Below are positions 51,604-60,645 of a stretch of DNA of 64,000 nucleotides, in pieces. A program made the position numbers and the translations under genes. Positions within the stretch are counted from its first letter, which is position 1, and each line of letters begins with the position of its first letter. Below the pieces are notes generated by a model. The model worked only from the letters and a program-made list of their open reading frames with translations. It searched no databases and had not been told where the DNA came from. Source of the stretch: Oscillospiraceae bacterium. Lineage in GTDB: Bacteria > Bacillota > Clostridia > Oscillospirales > Ruminococcaceae. Location: NCBI GenBank assembly GCA_030539275.1, contig JAUNSK010000014.1:39934-103933 (forward strand). The letters are read 5' to 3'.

Positions 51604-52143
51604 ATGAATAGATATATTGCTCTGTTAAGAGGAATTAATATAAGCGGAAAAAACAAAATATCAATGCCTGAATTAAAAAAAGATTTAGCTGATCTTGACT
51701 TTGCAGATATTAAGACATATCTGAACAGCGGAAATGTTATCTTCTCCAGCGATACTCATGACAGTGAACTTCTTGCACATAAAATCAGGATGCTGATCAA
51801 AGAAAAATTTGAACTGGATATACCTGTTTATATAATTTTACAGGATGAGCTGGAAGAACGATTAAGCAACGCACCAGGCTGGTGGGGCGATGATAACAAG
51901 GAAATATATGATAACCTTATATTCATGATGCCCCCTTTAACATATGATGAATTTTATAGTAAGATCGGAGATCCAAAAGAGGAATATGAGAAAGTTCATA
52001 ATTACAAGGATATTATATTCTGGTCATTCAGCAGGGCAGATTACCGAAAGACAAACTGGTGGTCAAAGACTGCAAGCTCCGTTGTAAGTGACTTGATTAC
52101 GATCAGAACTGCAAATACATTAAAAAAAATAGTAAGCATGTGA
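51604..52143 (+). CDS. DUF1697 family protein
   Basis: A 179-residue soluble protein of DUF1697. It has the highly conserved opening YIALLRGINISGKNKISMPELKK, LNSGNVIFSS near residue 45, and the closing DYRKTNWWSKTAS/-TIRTANTL-KI. Its function is not established. GGAGG-like GACGGAGGA precedes ATG 51604. It lies 35 bp after the flavodoxin gene and 22 bp before the TfoX-like gene. Confidence 0.9.
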   Translation: MNRYIALLRGINISGKNKISMPELKKDLADLDFADIKTYLNSGNVIFSSDTHDSELLAHKIRMLIKEKFELDIPVYIILQDELEERLSNAPGWWGDDNKEIYDNLIFMMPPLTYDEFYSKIGDPKEEYEKVHNYKDIIFWSFSRADYRKTNWWSKTASSVVSDLITIRTANTLKKIVSM

Positions 52144-52165
52144 TAAGTGAGAAAGTGGAGAAGTA

Positions 52166-52489
52166 ATGGCATCAAGTAAAGAATATCTGGAATTCATTCT
52201 GGAGCAGTTATCAGATCTGCAGGATATAACATACCGTCCAATGATGGGAGAATTCATTATCTATTACCGGAGTAAGATATCCGCGTATATTTGCGATGAC
52301 AGACTGCTTGTCAAACCTGTAAAATCAGCAGTCGCATTTATCAAAACGGTCTCGTACGAACGGCCTTACGATGGTGCAAAGGAAATGTTATTAGTTGAGG
52401 AAGTTGACAATAAGGATTACCTGACTGGGTTATTTAATACTATGTATGATGAATTGCCGGCTCCAAAACCCAAAAAGAAAAAAAATTGA
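52166..52489 (+). CDS. TfoX/Sxy N-terminal domain protein
   Basis: A 107-residue protein made of only the TfoX N-terminal domain (YLEFILEQLSDLQDITYRPMMGEF, then YICDDRLLVKPVKSA, and PYDGAKEMLLVEEVDN). In proteobacteria the full-length relative regulates competence. The short Firmicute versions, often next to DUF1697 and acetyltransferase genes, have no known role. The C-terminus is a Pro/Lys tail. GTGGAG precedes ATG 52166. Confidence 0.88.
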   Translation: MASSKEYLEFILEQLSDLQDITYRPMMGEFIIYYRSKISAYICDDRLLVKPVKSAVAFIKTVSYERPYDGAKEMLLVEEVDNKDYLTGLFNTMYDELPAPKPKKKKN

Positions 52490-52649
52490 TCTTAAACATT
52501 GTTATTATTGTTCTGTTATAGTTTTGAAAAAAATATTAAATTAACAGTCGACAAATGTCCTAAAATCTGCTAAAATAAAAATAGGTCATTTCAGGAAAAC
52601 ATAAAAAAGAGCTTCCTGTATCTGGTCTGTTTAAGAAAGGAGAAAAATA

Positions 52650-53915
52650 ATGAGAGTATTTAAAAAGCTGTCATCATTTATCCTGGCAGCAGTGATTTCA
52701 GTAATTACAATCCCGGCAGCAACATCATCTTCTGCACAGGCAGGTATTGAAGCAGAATCAGGAAAGACTTACAATGTAATAGTCCTGAATTTTGATCCTG
52801 TATTCAGTATGGATGAAAATAAAAAGCAGCACGAACTCATGCCCTGGTGGAACGATCCGCACTGGCTTGCTGATGAGTTCAGATCTGATATGTCAGATAT
52901 AAGCTATGGTTATGCAAACTACAATATTTCTGACTGGATCGACATAGAAGAATTGCCCAGAAGCACTGACGGAAAATCCTATACACTTAAGAATTATTAC
53001 GACACACTGATGACTGCAAATGAAGAAACAGGGGGAGCATACTGGTCATACAGCGGTTGGGACAAGTACGGATATACTTTTGATTATACATACTATCTTG
53101 ATAAATATAATGTTTTTGATCAGGTGAACAGTGGTGAGGTAGATGAGGTCTGGATCTTTACCGGACCTATGGTTGGTGTAACATTATATGAAACAAGAAT
53201 GGTAGGAAAAGATACATACTGGTGTAATAGTCCTGAGCTTGAATATGACTGTAAACCGTTTGTTGTTTACGGATTTAATTATGAACGCGGTGTGGGCGAA
53301 ATGCTTGAAGATGCCGGACACCGTACCGAATCCATCATGAACAGGATTATGGGCAAACCTGATTACAAAAAAGATTATTCTGATTATACTGACTGGGAGA
53401 AGTTCACAGCATATGATCTGGTTGCACCCGGTAAATCAGGCGTTGGAAACGTACACTATGCACCGAACAGCGATACAGATTACGACTGGGGCAATACAAA
53501 AGATGTATATTCAAACTGCGAGGACTGGCTTAACTATCCTGATATGACAGCAGACCCTGAAAAGGTCAATTGCAAAACCTGGGGTAACGGAGATATCCGT
53601 GAACATCATAGATGGTGGTTCAAGCGTTTACCTCACGCAGCTGGAGTCAATTCTGAAACCGGCTTTCTTAACAACTGGTGGACATATTTCACTCTGGACT
53701 ATATAAATGATCCGCCTGTGCCTCCGGCTGAGATGATTCAGGGTGATGTGAACGACGATGGTGATTTTAATATTAAAGATATAGTTGTACTTACGGGATG
53801 GATTCTCGGTTACGGTACAGATTCCATAAACATGAAAGCTGCTGATTTAAACAATGATGACAAAATAAATATACTGGATCTTTGTCTTATGAAGCAGAAG
53901 CTTTTATATAAATAG
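52650..53915 (+). CDS. Secreted dockerin protein with an unknown N-terminal domain
   Basis: A 421-residue protein with a signal peptide (1-~31), a ~325-residue module of no family I recognise, and a type I dockerin (~363-420, loops DVNDDGDFNIKD and DLNNDDKINILD). The module is rich in Trp, Tyr and Asp and has conspicuous conserved-looking patches: GFNYERGVGEMLEDAGHRTES (His224/Glu227), NVHYAPNS and REHHRWWFKRLPHAAG. These could form a metal or active site. It does not look like a glycoside hydrolase. AAAGGAG precedes ATG 52650. It would be carried on a cellulosome. Confidence 0.78.
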   Translation: MRVFKKLSSFILAAVISVITIPAATSSSAQAGIEAESGKTYNVIVLNFDPVFSMDENKKQHELMPWWNDPHWLADEFRSDMSDISYGYANYNISDWIDIEELPRSTDGKSYTLKNYYDTLMTANEETGGAYWSYSGWDKYGYTFDYTYYLDKYNVFDQVNSGEVDEVWIFTGPMVGVTLYETRMVGKDTYWCNSPELEYDCKPFVVYGFNYERGVGEMLEDAGHRTESIMNRIMGKPDYKKDYSDYTDWEKFTAYDLVAPGKSGVGNVHYAPNSDTDYDWGNTKDVYSNCEDWLNYPDMTADPEKVNCKTWGNGDIREHHRWWFKRLPHAAGVNSETGFLNNWWTYFTLDYINDPPVPPAEMIQGDVNDDGDFNIKDIVVLTGWILGYGTDSINMKAADLNNDDKINILDLCLMKQKLLYK

Positions 53916-54020
53916 TCGATATACACGATCTGAACACGGGCATATCAATTCACTACAAATAAGAAGATACAATTTAAATTTAAATATCTGACAATTTCAT
54001 TAAGACACAAGGAGTAAATT

Positions 54021-54593
54021 ATGAGCGATTACGTTGATCCGAATTCAATGGCAGAAAATGCAGGAGGAGTCTTCCTCTCCAAAAAAAAATTCAAAGAACT
54101 CAGAAAGGATATTTTAAAATTATCTCCACTCAGAACAATTTATTACAACAAACAATTCAACCGTATTTCTCAGTATCTGCTGGACGGAGATACTCAGCCG
54201 GCTATCGTAAAATCCGTGTCACCGTTGATTGTATCCGCATATTCAGATGAAATGGATGCTGTAGTTCTGCTTAGATTCCCTGATGCACTTTCCGCTAAGT
54301 ACAATCTGGTGCCCGGATCAAGACTTGTTACTTCTAATGTCTATTCTGTACGACCTAAAATGGCAAAGGATATTACCCCGGGAGATAATTATCTGGGAAA
54401 CTATTATAATTTTACTCCTACTGTTCAGCTCTTTTTGTCTGACAAAGAAGAGTACATAATTAACAGAGTAAATATGTTTGATGAAGATCATTGGTCATAT
54501 GTTCAACAGCTGACTGCTGACAAAGACAGCAGCTTAGTAAGAGATGGTTTTGAGCCGGTTACAAAATTCAATCTTTTATTTATGATCTTCTGA
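54021..54593 (+). CDS. Hypothetical protein
   Basis: A 190-residue soluble protein that I do not recognise. It has an N-terminal basic helix (FLSKKKFKELRKDILKL), a central segment that reads as a beta barrel (PAIVKSVSPLIVSAYSDEMDAVVLLRFP), and a C-terminal DEDHWSYVQQLTADKDS. No signal peptide. AAGGAG precedes ATG 54021. It is followed by a terminator. Confidence 0.6.
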   Translation: MSDYVDPNSMAENAGGVFLSKKKFKELRKDILKLSPLRTIYYNKQFNRISQYLLDGDTQPAIVKSVSPLIVSAYSDEMDAVVLLRFPDALSAKYNLVPGSRLVTSNVYSVRPKMAKDITPGDNYLGNYYNFTPTVQLFLSDKEEYIINRVNMFDEDHWSYVQQLTADKDSSLVRDGFEPVTKFNLLFMIF

Positions 54594-54615
54594 AATATGT
54601 AATAATGTTTCCTGC

Positions 54616-54658
54616 AAAATACAAGCTTATGATGCTCTTCATCAGCTTGTATTTTTTT
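54616..54658 (+). terminator. Intrinsic terminator
   Basis: A perfect 12-bp stem (54616-54627 with 54644-54655) with an inner GATG/CATC pair, T-run. Confidence 0.8.
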
Positions 54659-54691
54659 ATCCGAATCTGACGCGTCAATGGAAAAGATATG

Positions 54692-54721
54692 TTGACTTAA
54701 CAGTAATATGAGTGGTACAAT
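54692..54721 (+). promoter_or_regulatory. Promoter
   Basis: TTGACT, 18-bp spacer, TACAAT, 30 bp before ATG 54751. Confidence 0.6.
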
Positions 54722-54750
54722 TAATAATAAAAATATGGAGGATTATCTCA

Positions 54751-55779
54751 ATGATCATCGAGGACGTATTTAAGCAAAATCTGAAATTCATAAGTCAGAC
54801 AAAACTTGATACAGAAAAAACCCGCAGACAATATACTAAAACTGATACAAGAGACTTTGTAACTATAGGTAAAGTGGATCTGCCTTCAGGAAGAATAAGG
54901 ATCGGTGACCCGTTTGTATATATGTGTGAAGGAAAACTGTCACCGGAACTTGACAGAACTGTTGCACCAGGTACATATCCTGTTGAGATAGCTGTATCAA
55001 AAACACCTGTTGCGGGAATGAGAATATGCTGCGCCAGAATCAGATTCAGCAGCAATTCAGCTGCAAGCTATACCCTGGCAGAACCTACGCATGAAACTGC
55101 AGTCAGCATATGCAAAGACGGTGATATGACAGGTTTTCCGGTAGATGCCGGAATGCTTGCTTTCATGGATACAAACGTTTTGCCTCAGTACATATCTTAT
55201 TTTGAAAAATGCCGGACTGATAACACAGAATTTAATATCTATGATGATTATTTTGCGCAGAAATTTGAAGAGAGTTATAAAAAAATGCCTGAATATCAGC
55301 GTGCCGGCGGTGATTTTCTTGAATGGGCCATTCCGGAAACGAATCACAGAGCCGTTATGCTGTCAACAGGATTTGGTGACGGATTCTATCAGTGCTACTG
55401 GGGACTGGATATGAACGGGGAAATCTGTGAACTGACAGTACCTTTAATAGACAGTGACATCGTAGATAAGGCGAATAAAGAATTCCTGGATATCTGGGAC
55501 GGACCGGAGTACTGTATTGTAACAAAACATATTGCAGACGGCGGAAAAATAACTTATATGGTACATGATGAACCATCAGGTCGTCCGGGAGACAGCGGCT
55601 GGCAGTTTTTCGGTGAAAATGAGAATGATGAGTACTGGAGCAATGCAAAAAATTATGTGCTGTATTCGGTACACAGACTGGCTGACCGTTATCCTGCCAT
55701 TATCGCACTTCTGAGATCACCTGACGGCACCGCATTCTTCTGTGATAAAAACGGTAATTTTGTACCGGATGAAGGTTAA
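54751..55779 (+). CDS. DUF4241 family protein
   Basis: A 342-residue protein. The middle KVDLPSGRIRIGDPFVYM, then GTYPVEIAVSKT and the late DGFYQCYWGLDMNGEICELTVPLI are the DUF4241 hallmarks, here in a longer-than-minimal form with C-terminal additions (~residues 275-342). The family is often found beside polymorphic toxin or immunity genes; its function is unknown. ATG 54751 follows TGGAGG, whereas the longer frame from 54712 has none. The next gene is 25 bp downstream. Confidence 0.78.
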   Translation: MIIEDVFKQNLKFISQTKLDTEKTRRQYTKTDTRDFVTIGKVDLPSGRIRIGDPFVYMCEGKLSPELDRTVAPGTYPVEIAVSKTPVAGMRICCARIRFSSNSAASYTLAEPTHETAVSICKDGDMTGFPVDAGMLAFMDTNVLPQYISYFEKCRTDNTEFNIYDDYFAQKFEESYKKMPEYQRAGGDFLEWAIPETNHRAVMLSTGFGDGFYQCYWGLDMNGEICELTVPLIDSDIVDKANKEFLDIWDGPEYCIVTKHIADGGKITYMVHDEPSGRPGDSGWQFFGENENDEYWSNAKNYVLYSVHRLADRYPAIIALLRSPDGTAFFCDKNGNFVPDEG

Positions 55780-55804
55780 GAATTGAAGCTTTCCGGAGGT
55801 TTAT

Positions 55805-56314
55805 ATGAAAAAAATTTATATAATAGGCGGGACAATGGGAGTCGGAAAAACTACTGTCAGTCAGAGATTAAAAACTATATTGCCTGACAGTGTGTTCCTG
55901 GATGGTGACTGGTGCTGGGATGCACACCCTTTTAAAGTTACAGATGAAACAAAAAAAATGGTTATGGAGAATATTATTTTTCTGCTAAACCAGTTCATTC
56001 ACTGCTCAGCCTTTGAAAACATCATATTTTGCTGGGTGATGCATGAACAAAGTATTATCGACAATATCTTAGCCGGCATTGATAAGCAGGATTGTGAAGT
56101 AAAAGTGATTTCTCTTGTCTGTGATCCGGAAACACTGAAAAACCGCATTCAAAAGGATATTAATGACGGTAAACGTACAATTGAAAGTATAAAACGAAGT
56201 ACAGACAGACTACCGCTGTACAATATACTCAGTACTATTAAAATAAAGACAGATAATAAAAGTGTTGATCGTATTGCTGAGGAGATAACATTATGTATGA
56301 ACATTGTGACTTAA
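55805..56314 (+). CDS. P-loop nucleotide kinase-like protein
   Basis: A 169-residue P-loop protein with Walker A GGTMGVGKTT (8-17) and FLDGDWCWD as the acidic substrate-binding loop, like small adenylate/gluconate kinase-type enzymes. The late TIESIKRSTDRLPLY resembles the lid. It probably phosphorylates a small metabolite. CGGAGG precedes ATG 55805. It overlaps the next gene by 22 bp. Confidence 0.75.
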   Translation: MKKIYIIGGTMGVGKTTVSQRLKTILPDSVFLDGDWCWDAHPFKVTDETKKMVMENIIFLLNQFIHCSAFENIIFCWVMHEQSIIDNILAGIDKQDCEVKVISLVCDPETLKNRIQKDINDGKRTIESIKRSTDRLPLYNILSTIKIKTDNKSVDRIAEEITLCMNIVT

Positions 56315-56763
56315 ACGACAGCTGCATCAGTCTTCATGACTGTCATGCAGAAAAAATGAATTATGAAAACGGTATTTTATCATTTGTTTTCCCTGATGGC
56401 TTCTGGATAACTGATAAACATCCATGCAACAAGTCAGACAACTGTGTTCGGACCAGCTCATCCCAAGTGGATTTTCAGATATTAGACGAAGAAACAGACA
56501 GCATTGAAATCTATGTTTTCAGAAAAAACAGAAGTTCAAAATTGATCCGTGAAGACCGGGAGCCGGATAATTTTATAAGTGCGGTAAACTCAGGTGATCT
56601 CAGACTTGAGTTTATAAAACAGTATAAAAGCTTTCAGTCTTTTTTATTTAAGTGCTGGGTATGGTTTGAAAAACCTCCATATCATTATGAATGTGAGGTC
56701 ATTTTACACTCCGAAAAAGCAGTGTATAAATGGAATCAGCTGCGCTATGACCGTGTATGGTAA
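56293..56763 (+). CDS. Hypothetical protein
   Basis: A 156-residue soluble protein without a family I recognise. SLHDCHAEKMNYENGILSF near the N-terminus and YHYECEVILHSEKAVYKWNQL near the end suggest a compact alpha/beta fold, found in small Firmicute proteins with H-C/H-type residues that could bind metal. GAGGAGA precedes ATG 56293, within the kinase gene, so the two are coupled. Confidence 0.62.
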   Translation: MYEHCDLNDSCISLHDCHAEKMNYENGILSFVFPDGFWITDKHPCNKSDNCVRTSSSQVDFQILDEETDSIEIYVFRKNRSSKLIREDREPDNFISAVNSGDLRLEFIKQYKSFQSFLFKCWVWFEKPPYHYECEVILHSEKAVYKWNQLRYDRVW

Positions 56764-56994
56764 CAGACAGACTGCCCTATACTATTTCTTACAGCAAAAA
56801 CTTAAGAAGCAGATATCATAAAAGGTTCAGGCGCGGGTGCAGATGATTATCTGACAAAACCATTTGGAGTCTGGGAGCTTCGTGCAAGGGTAGATGCTCA
56901 TATCAGAAGAGAGCAGAGAGAAAGCGTCAGTTTCAGTAAACATTCCGTATATTCACAAAAGAGATCATTAAATATATTTTCCTATAGATTTTAG
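56764..56994 (+). pseudogene. Remnant of a response-regulator receiver domain
   Basis: The frame following TAA 56761 reads TDCPILFLTAKT, then an in-frame TAA (56803-56805), then [20 protein letters not shown] and the adjoining [18 protein letters not shown], ending at TAG 56992. This is the second half of an OmpR-type receiver (Lys-Pro-Phe switch present). The phosphoacceptor half and the DNA-binding domain are gone, and the fragment is broken by a stop. The DNA after 56930 no longer matches a regulator. Confidence 0.75.
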
Positions 56995-57042
56995 TTTCAG
57001 ACCTGGGTAAATCATTTATTTTTTTTAACAGAAGGTGATATT

Positions 57043-57882
57043 TTGGTACGTGAAGCAAAACAAGATGAACTGCATGAAATATTAGAACTATACCTGTACC
57101 TGCATGAGGATTCTCTGCCTGAACTTACAGAGCATCTGACTAAAACGTGGAACCAGATAATGAATGATAAAAATCACCATATTATAGTCAACGAGATCGA
57201 TTCAAAGATCGTTTCATCCTGCGTGTGTGTAATTATCCCTAATCTTACAAGAAATGTGCGTCCGTATGCTTTTATTGAAAACGTAGTTACACATTCAGAC
57301 TACAGAGGCAAAGGATATGCCACGCAGTGTCTGGATTATGCAAAGATTCTGGCGATGAAGCAAAACTGCTATAAAATTATGCTGCTTACCGGTTCAAAGG
57401 AGAAATCAACACTGGATTTTTATCAGAAAGCAGGTTATAACAGCACAGATAAAACAGCTTTCATAGTGTGGCTTGATAAGGAGACAGAGGAAGTACTAAG
57501 TACATCACCGGAGAAAATAACTCTATGCGGCGATAACTGCTTGTGTTGTCCGAGATATCTGGCAGCAACTGATGAAGAACTCAGCAGTACTGCCGAGCTC
57601 TGGTTCAGAGTCGGCTGGCGTGATCATATCGTATCAATTGAAGAGATAAGATGTACAGGATGTTCTTCACATAAGACATGTACATATGGTCTGGTGGAAT
57701 GCACAAAGGAACATAACGTTGAAAAATGCAGTCAGTGTACAGAATTTCCATGTATAAAAATTAATAAAATGCTTAATAAGTCATTCCAGGATAAAGAAAA
57801 GTGCAAAAAAATATGTAATGAAAAAGAATATAAGATGCTTGCAGATTCTTTTTTTAATAAAGAAGAAAATCTAAGAAAGTAA
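57043..57882 (+). CDS. GNAT acetyltransferase fused to a DUF3795 Cys-rich domain
   Basis: A 279-residue two-domain protein. The GNAT part (~1-150) has FIENVVTHSDYRGKGYATQCLDYA with RGKGYA as the acetyl-CoA loop and STLDFYQKAGYNSTDKTAF. The C-terminal part (~165-275) is DUF3795: CGDNCLCCPRYLA, then IRCTGCSSHKTC, and VEKCSQCTEFPCIKI, where the spaced Cys pairs probably bind metal. The fusion suggests the two act on the same substrate. The start is TTG 57043 behind GAAGGTG. There is little DNA between this gene and the next. Confidence 0.85.
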   Translation: MVREAKQDELHEILELYLYLHEDSLPELTEHLTKTWNQIMNDKNHHIIVNEIDSKIVSSCVCVIIPNLTRNVRPYAFIENVVTHSDYRGKGYATQCLDYAKILAMKQNCYKIMLLTGSKEKSTLDFYQKAGYNSTDKTAFIVWLDKETEEVLSTSPEKITLCGDNCLCCPRYLAATDEELSSTAELWFRVGWRDHIVSIEEIRCTGCSSHKTCTYGLVECTKEHNVEKCSQCTEFPCIKINKMLNKSFQDKEKCKKICNEKEYKMLADSFFNKEENLRK

Positions 57883-58028
57883 AACCTGAGAATCCTATCC
57901 ACCGTGATCCGAACTGTCCGGAAAGCATCGGCGGTATGCCGGCAGATGAAGGAGATTACTTCATCAGGTTTGAAATAGTAATAAAGGAGAAGAGTATATT
58001 TTATTGCAGGTATTATAAGGAGTACGTC
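57883..58028 (+). other. Possible gene fragment ahead of the oxidoreductase
   Basis: One frame is open from 57861 to the oxidoreductase start. It contains NPIHRDPNCPESIGGMPADE and then YFIRFEIVIKEK, protein-like but without a start of its own. It may be the tail of a lost gene or an out-of-frame continuation of the DUF3795 gene. Confidence 0.3.
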
Positions 58029-58625
58029 ATGAAAAATATTTTTATTGTTTACTGTCATCCGAGTCATAACAGTTTTACATACAAGGTTCGTGAAGCATTT
58101 ATAGAAGGTCTTAAAAATGCATCGCACAGCTATGAAATTTCTGACTTGTACGATATGAATTTCAATCCGGTTTTTTCTGAAGAAGAATATCTCAGAGAGG
58201 CATTTTACTGTGAAGAAAAAACAGTTCCTGAAGATGTTCTCAAAGAGCAGGAAAAAATCAACAAAGCCGATGCTGTCGTATTTATTTACCCTGATTTCTG
58301 GACTGCATCACCGGCTATGCTTGAAGGATGGTTTCAGCGTATTCTTACATATGGGTATGCATATGGTGAAAACGCAAGGATGAAGCCAATTAAAAAAGCA
58401 GTATTCTTAATAACAATGGGTGGTTCAATGTCTGATAAGATAAGGCGGGAACAGCTTGAGGCTATGGAAACTATCATGATCGGTGACCGTCTGAGATCAA
58501 GGGCAGAAGAGTGTGAGGTTCATGTTTTTGATGAAATGACAAGGGGATACTCTAATGATAAACACCGTGAAGAAAAAGCAGTCATTTATCTAAAAAAAGC
58601 GAGAAAACTTGCGGAAAATATTTAG
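58029..58625 (+). CDS. NAD(P)H-dependent oxidoreductase (NQO/KefF-like flavodoxin fold)
   Basis: A 198-residue flavoprotein. The phosphate loop is CHPSHNSFTYKV, followed by DLYDMNFNPVFS, then FIYPDFWTASPAMLEGWFQRI, matching the NQO/MdaB/KefF group, which reduces quinones or ancillary substrates by two electrons. The YGYAYGE segment contacts FAD/FMN in the family. ATG 58029 follows AAGGAG; an in-frame ATG at 57936 has no box and lacks family similarity. Confidence 0.87.
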   Translation: MKNIFIVYCHPSHNSFTYKVREAFIEGLKNASHSYEISDLYDMNFNPVFSEEEYLREAFYCEEKTVPEDVLKEQEKINKADAVVFIYPDFWTASPAMLEGWFQRILTYGYAYGENARMKPIKKAVFLITMGGSMSDKIRREQLEAMETIMIGDRLRSRAEECEVHVFDEMTRGYSNDKHREEKAVIYLKKARKLAENI

Positions 58626-58691
58626 AATATACCGTAAAGGAGATAAAAACAGCAGTTTTAGGTATAAGTTTATAATTCTGAATTCTTTTTA

Positions 58692-58720
58692 TTGAAAATA
58701 TAAGTAATATACTGTATAAT
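58692..58720 (+). promoter_or_regulatory. Promoter
   Basis: TTGAAA, 17-bp spacer, TATAAT, 60 bp before ATG 58780. Confidence 0.65.
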
Positions 58721-58779
58721 ATAAATGTCTTATATTTACATTAATTCGTTAAAACAATAATTATGAACGGAGAATACTT

Positions 58780-59763
58780 ATGAATAACGATTCAGGTAAC
58801 AAAATAAAACATGTAATGGAAGATAAAACACTTGAACAGCTTGAAAAGGAAAGCAAAACAAATACACTCATCTTCGGATCTGTATTTACACTCATAGGTA
58901 TTGTTTTCATAGCAGCTTCCGGCAATTCATTAAATTATTCAGCCAGAATACGCGGCATAATTATCGGCACTCTGATAATCCTATCAGGCCTGTATTTTTT
59001 AAGCAGAAAAGAAATTGAAAAATTACGTCGTATACAGCTCAAAGATGAAAACAGCCTGATGTATAAAATAAAACATTCAGGCATGGAGAAAAAGCAAAGA
59101 CGATGGCTTAACAAAGCACAGCATCACAACAGTTTAAAACATGAAGCAAGTAGAAACATAAAGATAATTACAGGTATATTTACAGCAACAGCTTTCTTTT
59201 TAACCTGGTTTGTTTCCAGAAGCGAAAAACTGCCTGCTGCTTTTTATTTTCTGGACATAGGTGCTGTGATAAGCTTTGGTTATTCATTTCTTGGCAGGAA
59301 ATACAAGAAACTCCTGAAGCATTATTCAGAATACGGGTTTGATGAACAGATGGCCGAAAAAGATTTTGAACAGAGCAATCTGTACAGAAAGTATGCTGCA
59401 GTAAGCAAAAGATTTATGACGATGTTTTCTCCTGCAGTTCTACTCCCGGTTGAAAAAATAGTATGGGTATTCCCTAAAGTAAGCTATACATATCATTATT
59501 TCAACTGCATATACTGTGGAATCAAAGAACAATACAGCGTTATGATATATGATGAGAACGGATCATATTTTATACTTGATTGTCCTGAAGCACTATGCAA
59601 AATAATTATTGATGAAATAATCGCTGCAGGAACAGCTGTCACCAGCGGATACAGTGATGAACTTGCTCACTTATATTCTGCATCACCTGGAAATTTCAGA
59701 AACGCTGTCAGAGGCTGCCAAGCACCTTTTCCATATCAGATGCCTGCAAACGAAATAAATTAA
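58780..59763 (+). CDS. Hypothetical membrane protein
   Basis: A 327-residue protein with two pairs of hydrophobic spans (residues ~28-46 and ~52-68, then ~130-148 and ~154-170), and a soluble C-terminal part (~180-327) that includes FPKVSYTYHYFNCIYCGIKEQYSVMIYDENGSY. No family is recognised. CGGAG precedes ATG 58780. It has its own promoter and terminator. Confidence 0.65.
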   Translation: MNNDSGNKIKHVMEDKTLEQLEKESKTNTLIFGSVFTLIGIVFIAASGNSLNYSARIRGIIIGTLIILSGLYFLSRKEIEKLRRIQLKDENSLMYKIKHSGMEKKQRRWLNKAQHHNSLKHEASRNIKIITGIFTATAFFLTWFVSRSEKLPAAFYFLDIGAVISFGYSFLGRKYKKLLKHYSEYGFDEQMAEKDFEQSNLYRKYAAVSKRFMTMFSPAVLLPVEKIVWVFPKVSYTYHYFNCIYCGIKEQYSVMIYDENGSYFILDCPEALCKIIIDEIIAAGTAVTSGYSDELAHLYSASPGNFRNAVRGCQAPFPYQMPANEIN

Positions 59764-59791
59764 TCAGTCTTTTTTTAGTGTGTATCTTTCA

Positions 59792-59840
59792 GAGATCCCC
59801 GTAATCATGAGCTTTACAGCCTGATACGGGGATCTCATTT
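59792..59840 (+). terminator. Intrinsic terminator
   Basis: A perfect 12-bp stem (59792-59803 with 59825-59836) followed by a T-rich tract. Confidence 0.8.
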
Positions 59841-59883
59841 ATTTTACTCTTTAACATATATTGTCATATTTTAAATGTCAATA

Positions 59884-59912
59884 TTGATTTTTAAAAATTT
59901 TACTGATATACT
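59884..59912 (+). promoter_or_regulatory. Promoter of the HD/serine hydrolase genes
   Basis: TTGATT, 17-bp spacer, TATACT, 90 bp before ATG 60003. Confidence 0.6.
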
Positions 59913-60002
59913 TTTACTGTAAAGACATATATATTTCTATCATCTTGCAGTAAATAATGAATAAAATAAAACAAATATTTTTATATATCAGGAGGAACGG
60001 CA

Positions 60003-60590
60003 ATGGACGAACGTTTAAAAAAACAGCTGGAGTTTATTCTTGAAATCGATAAGGAAAAAAGTATATACAGACAGACTCACATTTCAGGATATACAAGAAA
60101 TGAAAATGATGCTGAGCATGCCTGGCATATGGCTGTAATGGCGTATCTCCTGAAGGAATACTCAAATGAGGAAATAGATATATCAAGAGTTATGATAATG
60201 TGCCTGATCCATGATGTTGTAGAGATCGACGCGGGTGACACATACGCGTATGATACTGAGGGACTGAAAACTCAGAAAGCCAGGGAAGACGCTGCAAAGG
60301 AACGTATTTATTCAATTCTGCCTGATGATCAGAAATCCGAACTTCAGAAAATTTTCGATGAATTTGAAGAAAATAAATCACCTGAAGCAAGATTTGCTCA
60401 TTCAATGGACAATCTTCAGCCTTTGCTGTTAAACAACAGTAATAACGGAGAGGACTGGAGAAAACACGGCGTAACCTCGGCTCAGATCTATAAGAGACAG
60501 ACAAAAACAAAAGATGGTTCTCATAAGCTATACGAGCTAACAGATGAACTGATACAGGAAAACATAAAAAAAGGGAATATCATCAACTAA
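60003..60590 (+). CDS. HD-domain 5'-nucleotidase-like hydrolase (YfbR/HDDC2 type)
   Basis: A 195-residue HD hydrolase of the deoxyribonucleoside 5'-monophosphatase-like group. Metal ligands are His39 (NDAEHAWHMA), His70-Asp71 (CLIHDVVEID) and Asp near residue 140 (AHSMDNLQPLLL). The E--AGD--Y motif (EIDAGDTYAYD) is diagnostic. Family members remove phosphate from dNMPs. AGGAGGA precedes ATG 60003. The serine hydrolase follows 55 bp later. Confidence 0.9.
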   Translation: MDERLKKQLEFILEIDKEKSIYRQTHISGYTRNENDAEHAWHMAVMAYLLKEYSNEEIDISRVMIMCLIHDVVEIDAGDTYAYDTEGLKTQKAREDAAKERIYSILPDDQKSELQKIFDEFEENKSPEARFAHSMDNLQPLLLNNSNNGEDWRKHGVTSAQIYKRQTKTKDGSHKLYELTDELIQENIKKGNIIN

Positions 60591-60645
60591 TACTCATATG
60601 CAAAACTGAAACGAAACGCAAAACATATAAAGGAGAAACAAACAT

